Assembly: GCF_024266585.1 (NCBI RefSeq)
Contig: NZ_CP100647.1
Location: 4,569,001 to 4,633,000 of the forward strand
Reading direction: 5' to 3'
Length of the DNA stretch: 64,000 bases
Source: Xanthomonas sacchari
GTDB taxonomy: Bacteria > Pseudomonadota > Gammaproteobacteria > Xanthomonadales > Xanthomonadaceae
Shown here: piece by piece, positions 34,205-42,390 of the stretch
Layout: each line of letters begins with the position of its first letter
Numbering within the stretch: the first letter of the stretch is position 1
The notes under the pieces: model-generated
What the model was told of the DNA's origin: nothing
Database searches by the model: none
The model's input: the letters and a program-made list of their open reading frames with translations, nothing else
Translations under genes and position numbers: made by a program

Positions 34205-34678
34205 ATGAAACTGCAATGGAAAACGCTCGCGCTGGCGAGCGTGATGTTGCTGGCAACCGGCTGCGCGACCAACAGCGTGGTGCACCAGAGCTACAAGGCG
34301 ACCACCGCCGAAACCTACTGGTACCAGCTCACCGGCAACGCCGATACCGACGCCGAGAGCCTGGCCATGTTCCGGCGCCAGCTCGACGCGCAGCTGGACG
34401 CGGCGCACCTGCACAGCGCGCAGGGCCAGGCCAACGCGCGCAAGATGACCATCGTCATCGACCACTACTACATGCGCAGCAACGGCGCGCGCTTCTGGGC
34501 CGGCATCATGGCCGGGCGCGACAAGATCAAGAGCCGGGTCGACATCGCCGACGCCAACGGCAAGACCGCCGCGCAGTTCGACGTGGAATCGACCAACAGC
34601 ACCGCCTGGGGCACCTCCGAAGGCCTGATCGAGCGCCACGCCGAAGAGATCGTCGAGCGGCTCAAGCAACTGCAGTAG
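34205..34678 (+). CDS. Small lipoprotein (DUF4410-like)
   Basis: A 157-residue protein with a lipoprotein signal: charged N-terminus, hydrophobic stretch and the lipobox LLATGC (Cys near residue 20). AAGGAGAG gives it a strong ribosome site. The mature part has VHQSYK, a 'MTIVIDHYYMRSNGARFWAG' strand, then a Gly/Asp region and a C-terminal helix (IERHAEEIVERLKQLQ). The fold type resembles DUF4410 lipoproteins of unknown role. It is expected in the outer membrane, facing the periplasm. Confidence 0.78.
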   Translation: MKLQWKTLALASVMLLATGCATNSVVHQSYKATTAETYWYQLTGNADTDAESLAMFRRQLDAQLDAAHLHSAQGQANARKMTIVIDHYYMRSNGARFWAGIMAGRDKIKSRVDIADANGKTAAQFDVESTNSTAWGTSEGLIERHAEEIVERLKQLQ

Positions 34679-34775
34679 TCTTGCCGCCCGTGCAGGACCG
34701 CCCCGGTCCTGCACGGACACCGAGGCGCGCCACCGCGCGGCCTGTAGCGCACCTCGAACAACCTGCTTGCCCTGC

Positions 34776-34838
34776 AGGAGCGGCTTCAGCCGCGACGGGC
34801 TTCACCGGGAACGCCCGGTCGCGGCTGAAGCCGCTCCT
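34776..34838. repeat. REP-like inverted pair forming a long hairpin
   Basis: Perfect 21-bp arms, 34776-34796 and 34818-34838, enclose a 21-nt loop; each arm is one copy of the AGGAGCGGCTTCAGCCGCGA repeat. The right arm ends exactly at the left boundary of the IS110 element, so the element sits at the foot of this hairpin. Confidence 0.9.
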
Positions 34839-34884
34839 TGTATCTGGACATGTCGCCCCTAAACAGGCGTCATGTCTTCCGACT

Positions 34885-35050
34885 GATCATCGGAGGAGGT
34901 GTGGGAGGTCCAGTCGCTCCTAAAGCTTCGAGCTTGCATCGTAGATCGGCTCCGCCCTCCACATGCTGGCCCTTGTGCGTCCGAACGGTATCCAGAGTCC
35001 GCCCCCCGGGCGTGAACTCGCATCGACAAGGCAGGACCGGGCTCAGCGCC
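34885..35050 (+). ncRNA. Candidate IS110 bridge RNA
   Basis: The left non-coding end has two stem-loop regions. The first is bounded by 34900-34908 pairing with 34955-34963 and capped by the AAGCT/AGCTT hairpin at 34923-34935. It holds CGCTCCT (34915-34921), identical to the left target 34832-34838, and CGTAG (34940-34944), complementary to the right target CTACG at 36071-36075. The second holds ACGGTATC (34985-34992), identical to the right end of the element at 36064-36071, and ACAAG (35026-35030), complementary to CTTGT at 34837-34841. These are the four guides defined for IS110 bridge RNAs. The ends of the RNA are approximate. Confidence 0.75.
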
Positions 35051-35083
35051 GATCATGACCCTGACACGATGGAGGAATCGCGT

Positions 35084-36052
35084 ATGTCTCCCGTCATCGG
35101 CATCGACGTCGCCAAACGCAGTTTCGATGTGGCCATCGATCTGACCAATGGCAAGCACCGTACCAAGGCCAAGTTGTCCAACGATGCCAAGGGCTTTCAG
35201 GCTCTGCAGGCATGGCTGCAGACGCATGCGCAGCCCGATAGCTGGATCGCCATGGAGGCCACCGGCACCTACCACCAGGCGCTGGCCGAGTTCCTCCACG
35301 CACGAGGCTATCGGGTGTGTGTGCTCAACCCGGCGCAGACGGCCGCGTACGCACGCAGCCAACTCAGTCGGGTCAAGACCGATCGCAGCGATGCCAAGCT
35401 GATCGCCAGTTATGCCCTGCGTCACCGCGAGCAGTTACGCCGTTGGTCCCCTGATCCGCCGGCGCTCAAGCAGCTCAAAGCGCTGGTGCGCCGGCGCCAG
35501 GATCTGCAACAGATGCTGCAGATGGAGCGCAACCGGCTGGACGTCGCTCCGGCCCAGGTGAAGGACTCGATCCAGGTCCATCTGGCCGATCTGCAACACC
35601 ACATCGCCCAGATCGAGCAGGCCATCGATGACCATATCGACCAGGATCCGACCTTGCGTGGGCAGCGCGAGCTGCTGGTGAGCATCCAGGGGATTGCCAA
35701 CACCAGCGCGGCCTTGATGCTGGCCGAGCTTGGCGATGTGAGGCGCTTGGCCAATGCTTCGGCGGTGACCGCCTTCGCGGGCCTGAATCCGTGCCTGCAG
35801 GAGTCGGGCGACCGCAAAGGCCACGTCTGCATCTCGCGCACCGGCTCGCCCCGCCTGCGCGCGGGCCTGTTCATGCCGGCCCTGGTGGCCATGACCCACA
35901 ACCCGATCATCCGGACGCTGAAACAGCGGCTGAGCGAACGCGGCAAAGCCGGCAAGCAGATCGTGTGCGCGGCCATGCGCAAGCTCCTGCACCTGGCCTA
36001 CGGGGTTCTCAAATCGGGCACGGCGTTCGATCCGAAAAGGGGACTTGCCTGA
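35084..36052 (+). CDS. IS110-family transposase/recombinase
   Basis: A 322-residue recombinase, full length. The RuvC-like DEDD half is intact: Asp8 (GIDVAKRSFD), Glu58 (AMEATGTYH), Asp100 and Asp103 (KTDRSDAKL). The C-terminal Tnp half has FAGLNPCLQESGDRKGH, where Ser241 is the likely nucleophile, and ISRTGSPRLR. A GGAGGA ribosome site at 35071-35076 fixes the start at 35084. No frameshift or stop disrupts it, so the element may still move. It carries no passenger gene. Confidence 0.95.
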   Translation: MSPVIGIDVAKRSFDVAIDLTNGKHRTKAKLSNDAKGFQALQAWLQTHAQPDSWIAMEATGTYHQALAEFLHARGYRVCVLNPAQTAAYARSQLSRVKTDRSDAKLIASYALRHREQLRRWSPDPPALKQLKALVRRRQDLQQMLQMERNRLDVAPAQVKDSIQVHLADLQHHIAQIEQAIDDHIDQDPTLRGQRELLVSIQGIANTSAALMLAELGDVRRLANASAVTAFAGLNPCLQESGDRKGHVCISRTGSPRLRAGLFMPALVAMTHNPIIRTLKQRLSERGKAGKQIVCAAMRKLLHLAYGVLKSGTAFDPKRGLA

Positions 36053-36185
36053 TAGGGGGTAAGACGGTATCTACGGGACGCATCCCGGAGCGATTCGAGG
36101 TGCCCTGCCGTCGAACGAGCAGCACCACGGCCGGCACCGCAGCTACGCAATGCGGCCAACGCAGCGCGCGCAGCGCCGGCGCCGC

Positions 36186-37085
36186 TCAGCCGGCCAGGCC
36201 GAGCTGTTCGGCCAGGTCGCTGCGCGGCGAACGCCCGTACAGCCGGCTGTATTCGCGACTGAACTGCGACGGGCTCTGGTAGCCGACACGGTAGCCGGCC
36301 GCGCCCACGTCCATGCGTTCGACCACCATCAGCCGCCGCGCCTCGCGCAGGCGCAACTGCTTCTGGTACTGCAGCGGCGTCATCGCCGCGACGGCGCTGA
36401 AATGGTGGTGCAGCGAGGACACGCTCATGTTGACCTGGCGCGCCAGATCCTCGATCCGCAGCGGCTCGGCGTAGTGCTGGCGCAGCCAGGCGATGGCCTT
36501 GGCGATGCGGTTGCTGGGGCTGTCCTCCTGCGCGATGCGCAGCAGGTTCGGCCCGCACGGACCCACCAACAGGCGGTACAGGATCTCCTGCTCGATCAGC
36601 GGCGCCATCGCCGCGATGTCGGCCGGGCGTTCCAGCAGCCGCAGCATGCGCAGCGTGGCATCCAGCAGGTCCGGGCAAGCGGTGTTGACCGAGACCCCGC
36701 GCGGGCGCTCGGCACCGACCTGCGGCGGCAACGGAATCCGCTCGAGCAGTTCGCGCAGCCGGTCCGGCCGGATCGACATGCCCACGCCCAGCAGCGGCTG
36801 CTCCGGGCTGGCCTGGGTGATGCGCGAGACCACCGGCAGATCCAGCGTCACCAGCAGATAGGTGCCGACGCCGTAGCGGTATTCCTCGCTGCCCAGGGTC
36901 AGGCACTTCTCGCCCTGCAGCATCAGCGCGAAGCACGGCCATTGCGCGGTGTGCATCTTCGGCGACGGCGCGGAGCGGTAGGAACAGAAGAAGCCCTCGA
37001 TGGCGGTCTCGTGGTCGCCATCGGGAGTGGCCAATCGGGCAACCAGGGCGGCCATCTCCTGGTAACGGTGGGCGAGCGCGGTCAT
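36186..37085 (-). CDS. AraC-family transcriptional regulator
   Basis: A 299-residue regulator: an AraC_N-type cupin sensor half (about residues 20-160, with SPKMHTAQWPCFALMLQGEK and the YRYGVGTYLLVTLDLPV core) and a C-terminal double HTH (about 190-295; IEDLARQVNMSVSSLHHHF and a second helix pair around GYRVGYQSPSQFSREYSRLYG). The N-terminal half resembles the YqhC group, which responds to aldehydes. The start at 37085 (MTALAHRYQEM) is chosen because the frame upstream is Arg/Pro noise. The divergent neighbour may be its target. Confidence 0.9.
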   Translation of the reverse strand: MTALAHRYQEMAALVARLATPDGDHETAIEGFFCSYRSAPSPKMHTAQWPCFALMLQGEKCLTLGSEEYRYGVGTYLLVTLDLPVVSRITQASPEQPLLGVGMSIRPDRLRELLERIPLPPQVGAERPRGVSVNTACPDLLDATLRMLRLLERPADIAAMAPLIEQEILYRLLVGPCGPNLLRIAQEDSPSNRIAKAIAWLRQHYAEPLRIEDLARQVNMSVSSLHHHFSAVAAMTPLQYQKQLRLREARRLMVVERMDVGAAGYRVGYQSPSQFSREYSRLYGRSPRSDLAEQLGLAG

Positions 37086-37387
37086 CGGCAAGGGCGCCGT
37101 AGCATGCGGAGGAGGAAGGGAAGCTTGCACGATGCTGCGCCGGCACGGACCACGGCGCGACGCGGCTTGCAGGATCGTACAAGAATTCCGTTGGATCGCG
37201 CTAACGCGCCCGCGGCGCGCGCCAGCATGCTGTGTCGGCCGGTTCCCATCCCGGCGCCGTCCCGGAACGCCCGCCCCCGCCCGCCTGTTCCGGCCGTACG
37301 GCCCTGTCCCTTCCCCCATGCCCGCCGTCGCGCTGCCGCGTCGCCGTCAGCGTGTCATGCGGGCGACGCAGACCGCAGGAGAGACCG
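37086..37387. other. Divergent intergenic region between AraC regulator and small ABM-like gene
   Basis: About 300 nt holding the promoters of both divergent genes. An AT-richer spot (GTACAAGAATTCCGTTGGAT, about 37177-37196) is the best promoter or operator candidate. I see no gene with a ribosome site here. Confidence 0.45.
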
Positions 37388-37747
37388 ATGCATCCCCATA
37401 CCGAAGCCCTGGAAATCGCCACCTTCCGCCTGCACGACTGCACCTGGCGCACCTTCCTGCGCGCCAACGCCGAGGTCGACGCCTGGCTGCAGCGCCAGCC
37501 CGGCTTCCGCTCGCGGCGCATCGCCCGCCGCCGCGACGGCAGCGTGGTCGACATGGTGCTGTGGGACAGCGTCGCGCATGGCACCGCGTCGGCGCGACGG
37601 CTGATGCGCGAACTGCAGGGCGCCGCGATCCACGCGCTGATCGATCCGGACACGGTATCGTGGGACATCGCCGCGGTGCAGCACGTCAGCGGCGAGGAGC
37701 ACGACGGGACGGAGCTCGCAACGGAGGCCGACAGCCTCGCCGCGTGA
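37388..37747 (+). CDS. Small dimeric alpha/beta-barrel-like protein
   Basis: A 119-residue protein with a GGAGAGACCG ribosome site. The core has the strand-helix pattern of the antibiotic-biosynthesis-monooxygenase (ABM) superfamily: FLRANAEVDAWLQRQPGFRSRRIARRRDGSVVDMVLW, then a helix region ending in VSWDIAAVQHV. Many ABM proteins act on small oxidisable substrates or heme. Divergent placement beside an AraC regulator suggests shared control. The family assignment is by pattern only. Confidence 0.65.
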   Translation: MHPHTEALEIATFRLHDCTWRTFLRANAEVDAWLQRQPGFRSRRIARRRDGSVVDMVLWDSVAHGTASARRLMRELQGAAIHALIDPDTVSWDIAAVQHVSGEEHDGTELATEADSLAA

Positions 37748-37945
37748 TCCGCGCGATCAGCGCCACCTGCTGCCGCCTGGCATAGCCAGCGGCAAGTCCG
37801 AAGGCAGTGGCCTGCGCGGTGCGCGGTTGCCAGTGGCGTGTCGATCGCACTCGCCTGCAACTCCGACAACGCGGGACCGGACACGAAGCGGCAGCGCAAC
37901 CGTCTGCCCGCCCACAGACACGACAGTCCGAGCGCTGCGGTCCAC

Positions 37946-39871
37946 TCAGACGCCGCCACGCTCGTGCCACGCGAGAAACCGCCCCGTCTGCAGGCCGTAC
38001 AGCAGGATGTGCAGATAGGCTTCGCGCCTCGGCTCGGCGGCCTGCGCGTCGCGCGGCCAGGTGTCCATCAGGCCCTGCAGCCGTGGCAGGTCGAGCACGC
38101 GGCGTGCCAGGGCAGAATCGTGCAGCGCGTGGAGTTGCTGCCGCAGGCTGGCGCGCTGCGCGTTGAGATGCGCGAACCAGTCGCCATGCTGCACGCCGAC
38201 CTGGCGATTGGCGAAGATCTCCGCAGGTGCGCCGCGCGCGGCGAGCAGGCGGCGCGGCAGCGAGCGGCTGACGCCATCGCGCAGGAACTGATCCAGCGGG
38301 AGACTGCCGAAGAACTCGATCACCCGCCGGTCGGCGAGCGGCATGCGCAGATCCACACCGGACAGTGCGCGAAGCACCCCATAGGTCTCCATCGCCGCGG
38401 CATCGCTCAAAAACCACTCGCGCCGCACGGCCAGGGAAGGATGGTTCGCGCCGAGACAAAGCCGGTAGCGACGCAGATCCAGAGTGCGGCGCAGATCCAG
38501 CTCTCGCGCCCACTGAGGGTTCAACGCGGCGTTGCACCGCCACACGTCGACCGGCAGACGATGCCAGCGGCGCACCACCGCCATCGGCGCGAACGGTCGC
38601 AGCACATGGCGCTGCAGCACCTTGCGCACGCTCAACCCTTCGGTGGCCGCCAGCGCCCGCGCTTGCACAAGCAACGCGCGCCACTGGCGTTGCCGCAGCA
38701 ACTCCGGCAGCCGGGACAAGCCGTCATAGCTGAAGAACGCGTTACCCAACTCTCCGCCGATCAGGACCCGACTGTCGCGCTCCTCCATGAAACGATAGAG
38801 CGGAAAGAACCACGCCATGTTCAGCGGCGAGCGCGTCGGCTGGCCACCTTCCTGCAACCAGCGCTCGGCGTCATGTTCGCCCCAGTCCTGGCCATCGTCG
38901 CCGATCATGTGCCAGTCGATGCCCGGATGGGGTTCCGCCAGCAGGCGGGCACGCGGCGATTCGTCATAGTAATGGCGTGCGCTCGCCGCTGCGGTCGCTG
39001 TCTGCGGAGCACGCGTGAGCGCCAGCAACGGCGCTGCGGTGTGTTGTCGTGCGGCGGAGAGTGCCACCGACGTACTATCGAGGCCACCGGTCAGGCACAT
39101 GGCGACGCGACCAGGCGCGCGCAGGCCATCGGCGACGGCCAGGTCCAACACGTCGGCAGCGGCGGCCTCGACGTCCTCATCGTTGCGCAGCTGCAGCGTA
39201 CCGGCCTGCGGCGGCGCCCACCATCGCTGCAGATGAACCCGTTCCGGCGTCACGCTGAGGGCATGCGCCATCGGGACTCGGTCGATGTATCGATAGATGG
39301 TGCGGGTCGCCCGCGTTCGATCCATCAGCAGCCGATCGGCCAGCGCCTGCTCATCAAGATCGGAGGGAATCTCCGGCAAGGCCAGCAGCGCCCGCAAGCG
39401 GGTGGCAAACGCGATCAGATTGGAACCACGATGCACGAACAACGAGCGGATGCCCACGGGATCGCGGGCCAGCAGCAGCCGGCGCTGGTCGGGCCGATAC
39501 AAGGCCAGCGCGTAGGATCCGTACACGCGCGGCAACGCGTCGACATCCCAGCGCTGCAGGGCCTCCAGCAACAAGGCGCCATCGGGCGTGGAGGTGCTGC
39601 TGGGCTCCCCTAGCGCCGCCACCAGTTCGCCACGCGCAGCCAACACCACATCTGCGGCAAGGACCGCACCGGACGCTCCCACCCACGGCATCGCTTCGAA
39701 CGCATCCTCCGCTGTGAAGCAATGCTGGCGATGGACAATGGCGATGTCACCGCCATGCCAGACACGCGCCGGGCCGATCCCGCGCGCCTCCAGCGCGCGA
39801 TCGAGGCGCAGCAGATCCGCGGGGGAAACCGGAGCGCCGTCGAGACGCCAGACCCCCGCAAAATCGCTCAC
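37946..39871 (-). CDS. Asparagine-synthetase-like RiPP (lasso-type) cyclase
   Basis: A 641-residue protein with the two-domain AsnB layout but without the N-terminal glutaminase Cys (it begins MSDFAGVW). It keeps a PP-loop, TGGLDS at 261-266, which should adenylate a side-chain carboxylate. Loss of the Cys is typical of lasso cyclases (C proteins such as McjC), which form an isopeptide bond using ATP. A GTG start at 39871 lies 19 nt after the stop of the small precursor gene, so the two are co-transcribed. It is the longest gene of the RiPP cluster. Confidence 0.82.
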   Translation of the reverse strand: MSDFAGVWRLDGAPVSPADLLRLDRALEARGIGPARVWHGGDIAIVHRQHCFTAEDAFEAMPWVGASGAVLAADVVLAARGELVAALGEPSSTSTPDGALLLEALQRWDVDALPRVYGSYALALYRPDQRRLLLARDPVGIRSLFVHRGSNLIAFATRLRALLALPEIPSDLDEQALADRLLMDRTRATRTIYRYIDRVPMAHALSVTPERVHLQRWWAPPQAGTLQLRNDEDVEAAAADVLDLAVADGLRAPGRVAMCLTGGLDSTSVALSAARQHTAAPLLALTRAPQTATAAASARHYYDESPRARLLAEPHPGIDWHMIGDDGQDWGEHDAERWLQEGGQPTRSPLNMAWFFPLYRFMEERDSRVLIGGELGNAFFSYDGLSRLPELLRQRQWRALLVQARALAATEGLSVRKVLQRHVLRPFAPMAVVRRWHRLPVDVWRCNAALNPQWARELDLRRTLDLRRYRLCLGANHPSLAVRREWFLSDAAAMETYGVLRALSGVDLRMPLADRRVIEFFGSLPLDQFLRDGVSRSLPRRLLAARGAPAEIFANRQVGVQHGDWFAHLNAQRASLRQQLHALHDSALARRVLDLPRLQGLMDTWPRDAQAAEPRREAYLHILLYGLQTGRFLAWHERGGV

Positions 39872-39890
39872 CTCGATCGCCTACACCGGC

Positions 39891-40046
39891 TTAGGAGCCA
39901 GTGCCAGTCCCCGTGCCGTCGTTGCCGGAGAAGGTCTGGTTTGCGGTCTCATCGATGGCAAGAAACGACACCATCGGCGTCGTCCATACCTTGCGCCCGT
40001 GCTGCGAGGAGACCTCGGACGGCACTACCTGATCGTTCTCGTACAT
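39891..40046 (-). CDS. Candidate lasso-like RiPP precursor peptide (51 aa)
   Basis: A 51-residue peptide with a strong ribosome site (GGGAG, 7 nt before the ATG at 40046). Its middle has a leader-like motif: Trp21-x2-Pro24-x-Val26, then Leu29-Ala-Ile-Asp-Glu-Thr34, close to the Y-x2-P-x-L...T pattern that lasso leaders present to PqqD-like proteins (paeninodin-type leaders are similar). Cleavage after Ala35 would give a 16-residue core starting at Asn36 with Asp43 at core position 8. The core ends in TG repeats and a C-terminal Ser51, a possible acceptor for the kinase encoded nearby. An N1 lasso residue would be unusual. Confidence 0.78.
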   Translation of the reverse strand: MYENDQVVPSEVSSQHGRKVWTTPMVSFLAIDETANQTFSGNDGTGTGTGS

Positions 40047-40332
40047 TGCGCACTCCCTTTTGTTAGCGTCACCTGCGGCTCGCGAACGCGTCGCCTCCCG
40101 CACTGCACATAGCGTCAACGACGTACATCCGACGCGCCTGACATCGCACCGCGTTGCGGGCTGTGTCGTTTGTGGATGCTCCCGGCTACGCTTGGAGCAA
40201 TTCCCACTCAAGCTGGTCGCTTGATTCCATGATCCTACGATCGATGCCGTTGCCAACACCAGCGAATGCGTCCATCGGCCTGCCGCACGCCGCCAGTCGC
40301 TGGGATTTTCTAGATACGCATCACATAAAGCA

Positions 40333-41073
40333 ATGATCCCGATTCTTTCCCGCTGGCGAAGCAGGTGGCCCATTGCGCAGATGAAGCTGCTGTATCGCGC
40401 CCTGCGCAACCGCGAGGGCCGGCTGTATGCGTGGTTGCGCCTTACCTCGCCCGCGCCCGTGTTCCAGGATTACGGCACGACCGCCATGCATCGCTATCCC
40501 ACGCTGTTCGCCTTCGTGCAGACCACACTGGGAGCGAATGCAAACCTGCGCCTGTTGTCGTTCGGCTGTGCCAGCGGCGAGGAAGTGCTCACGCTACGCA
40601 GTTACTTCCCGGACGCCGCCATCACCGGACTGGACATCCATCCCGACCATATCTCGGCGTGCACCCTCCGGCTTCGGACGCAACCGGATGCCCGGATGCA
40701 GTTCCGCTTGGCGGGCACTACGGCCGGTGAGGCCGACGCCTCCTACGATGCGATCTTCTGCCTGGCCGTCCTGAGACGGGGCGATCTGGCCTTCCATACC
40801 GGCCAACGCTGCGACCATTTGATTCGCTTCGAGGACGTGCAGGCACAGTTGCTGGACTTCGCCCGCTGCCTGCGCCCTGGCGGCTTGCTGGCGTTGCGCC
40901 ACGCCAACTTCCGCCTTCGTGATACGGCAGCAGCGCGTTGGTTCGACCCGATCCTTCGCATTCCGACACCGGCGCAAGCGGATACCCCCCTCTTCGGTCC
41001 GGACAATCTGCGCCTGCCCGTTCAGTCAGATGACGAAGTGGTATTCCGGCGCCGCGCGCATCCACGCCACTGA
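40333..41073 (+). CDS. Class I SAM-dependent methyltransferase (RiPP cluster)
   Basis: A 246-residue methyltransferase with motif I LLSFGCASGEEVLTL, acidic ITGLDIHPD, and post-motif YDAIFCLAVLRRGD; the final third has RCLRPGGLLALRHAN, typical of Methyltransf_25/31 proteins. It faces away from the precursor/cyclase unit and shares the 286-nt region 40047-40332 with it. A late tailoring step on the peptide (for example on a carboxylate or side chain) is inferred from context. No good ribosome site precedes the chosen ATG; Met17 (40381) is an alternative. Confidence 0.75.
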   Translation: MIPILSRWRSRWPIAQMKLLYRALRNREGRLYAWLRLTSPAPVFQDYGTTAMHRYPTLFAFVQTTLGANANLRLLSFGCASGEEVLTLRSYFPDAAITGLDIHPDHISACTLRLRTQPDARMQFRLAGTTAGEADASYDAIFCLAVLRRGDLAFHTGQRCDHLIRFEDVQAQLLDFARCLRPGGLLALRHANFRLRDTAAARWFDPILRIPTPAQADTPLFGPDNLRLPVQSDDEVVFRRRAHPRH

Positions 41074-41164
41074 GTCGGCGATGGCAGCCGATCCAGTGTT
41101 TATCCGCCTTCCAAGACGCACGGTTCCCGGTTAAGGTTCCAAGTCCTTCCACGGATGGTTCGCC

Positions 41165-41446
41165 ATGCCCATCGATCCGAATGCCTTGATCGCACAGGCT
41201 CCCGGTTGCCTGGCCGCGGAAATGGGCGAAGAACTGGTCGTCATGAACACCGAACGCGGGCTGTATTTCTCGCTTGACGCGGTAGGCAAGGACATCTGGA
41301 CGCATCTCGCATCGCCCTGCACGTTCGTCGTGCTGTGCGATCGGCTGTGCGCCGACTACGCGACAACACGATCCAGGATCGAGACCGACGTGGCATCGCT
41401 GCTGGAAACGCTGCGCAGTGCCGGCACCATCGAGATCCGCGTCTGA
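41165..41446 (+). CDS. PqqD-like RiPP recognition element (lasso B1)
   Basis: A 93-residue PqqD-family protein. It has the winged-helix RRE shape: strands around ELVVMNTERGLYFSLDAVGKDIW, then helix-rich DRLCADYATTRSRIETDVASLLETLRSAGTIEI. In lasso pathways the free-standing B1 protein binds the precursor leader and hands it to the peptidase and cyclase. It ends at the likely start of the kinase gene, so it belongs to the plus-strand arm of the RiPP cluster. Confidence 0.9.
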   Translation: MPIDPNALIAQAPGCLAAEMGEELVVMNTERGLYFSLDAVGKDIWTHLASPCTFVVLCDRLCADYATTRSRIETDVASLLETLRSAGTIEIRV

Positions 41447-41478
41447 ACCGCAGCCGCGAAAACCCGGCGGCGCGGGTC

Positions 41479-42390
41479 TTGCCGGAACGCCAGCACCACT
41501 ACCTGCTGTGCGGTTGGCATGTCCGCAGCACCCTGCCCCTTCCGGAGTTGCCGCCCTGGCCGGCATCGGCTGCCGGGCATCACGATGCGGACGTGGTGTT
41601 CGAGGACGCGTCGCTCCCCAGCCGGCTCGATTCGGCCGATCCCACCGATACCTGGCTGAGCATCGGAACCGACGGTTCCGTGTTACTGCAGATCCCAGAC
41701 CTGGTCCGCATCCTCGTGCGCGGCGGACGCTCGATCCAGGTGCAGCGATTGCGCCAGGACGATGAGAGCTGGCGGCTGTTCCTGCTCGGCTCGGCGCTCG
41801 GCTACCTGTGCCTGCAACGCGGCCTGTTTCCGCTGCATGCGGCTTGCCTGCGGATCGGCAGCCGCACCGTGGCCATCGCCGGGCACAGCGGCGCCGGCAA
41901 GTCCACACTGTCGGCCGCCCTCCTCAGGCGCGGCCATGGCTTGCTCAGCGACGATCTAACGGTCCTCCGCACCGAAGGCCGCATCGAGGTGCTGCCGGCC
42001 TTCCCACGCCTGAAACTCTGGCGCGATACGCTCGATTCCCTGCAGATGCCCCACGCCGGGCTCCCGCAGATACGCCCGGGAATGGACAAGTTCGACCTGC
42101 GCCCGCAATCCGGATTCGACCCGACTCCCGCGCCGCTGGATGCGATCTTGATCCTGAAGGAGGCACCGGAACCGAGGATGCAGCGGCATTCCCCCGGTGC
42201 CGCGCTGCCGTTGCTGCACAGTTACCTGACGCGGCCACAGGCCGCCCGGCGGCTCGGCCTGTGGCCGACGACCTTTGCGCAAGCCGCCGCCATCGCGCGC
42301 CAGGTGCCGGTCTGGCACCTGCTGCGCCCACTGCGTTTCGATGCGCTGGACGCCGGCGTCGAATTGATCGAAGCACACCTGGGGACATGA
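41479..42390 (+). CDS. HPr-kinase-like protein (putative peptide kinase)
   Basis: About 303 residues from a TTG start at 41479; no ATG exists in the usable part of the frame, so the start is uncertain (a CTG at 41443 overlaps the PqqD stop). Walker A GHSGAGKST at 135-143, followed by the catalytic-type SDDLTVL at 157-163, matches HPr kinase-like proteins. In paeninodin-type lasso clusters such kinases phosphorylate the C-terminal Ser of the precursor, and the candidate precursor here ends in Ser. It overlaps the sulfotransferase start by 4 nt. Confidence 0.82.
   Translation: MPERQHHYLLCGWHVRSTLPLPELPPWPASAAGHHDADVVFEDASLPSRLDSADPTDTWLSIGTDGSVLLQIPDLVRILVRGGRSIQVQRLRQDDESWRLFLLGSALGYLCLQRGLFPLHAACLRIGSRTVAIAGHSGAGKSTLSAALLRRGHGLLSDDLTVLRTEGRIEVLPAFPRLKLWRDTLDSLQMPHAGLPQIRPGMDKFDLRPQSGFDPTPAPLDAILILKEAPEPRMQRHSPGAALPLLHSYLTRPQAARRLGLWPTTFAQAAAIARQVPVWHLLRPLRFDALDAGVELIEAHLGT

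Larger units (their letters stand above)
34839..36072 (+). mobile_element. IS110-family insertion sequence
   Basis: A 1,234-bp element deduced from its flanks. The left flank ends ...CCGCTCCT at 34838. On the right the element ends GGTATCT at 36072, followed by ACGGGACGC. The dinucleotide CT occurs at both junctions (34837-34838 and 36071-36072), as expected of IS110 elements, which keep a short core and make no longer target duplication. An intact relative of the target, reading CCGCTCCTACAGGACGC, is at about 31877-31893. A 245-nt non-coding left end and a 20-nt right end fit the IS110 subgroup. Confidence 0.85.

Noticed and set aside
37686-38684. A 332-codon minus-strand frame overlapping the end of the cyclase gene
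   Set aside because: Out of frame with the cyclase and made of Arg/Ala/Ser noise.
40154-40336. A 60-codon plus-strand frame before the methyltransferase, considered as a second precursor
   Set aside because: No ribosome site, irregular codon use, and no leader-like motif.
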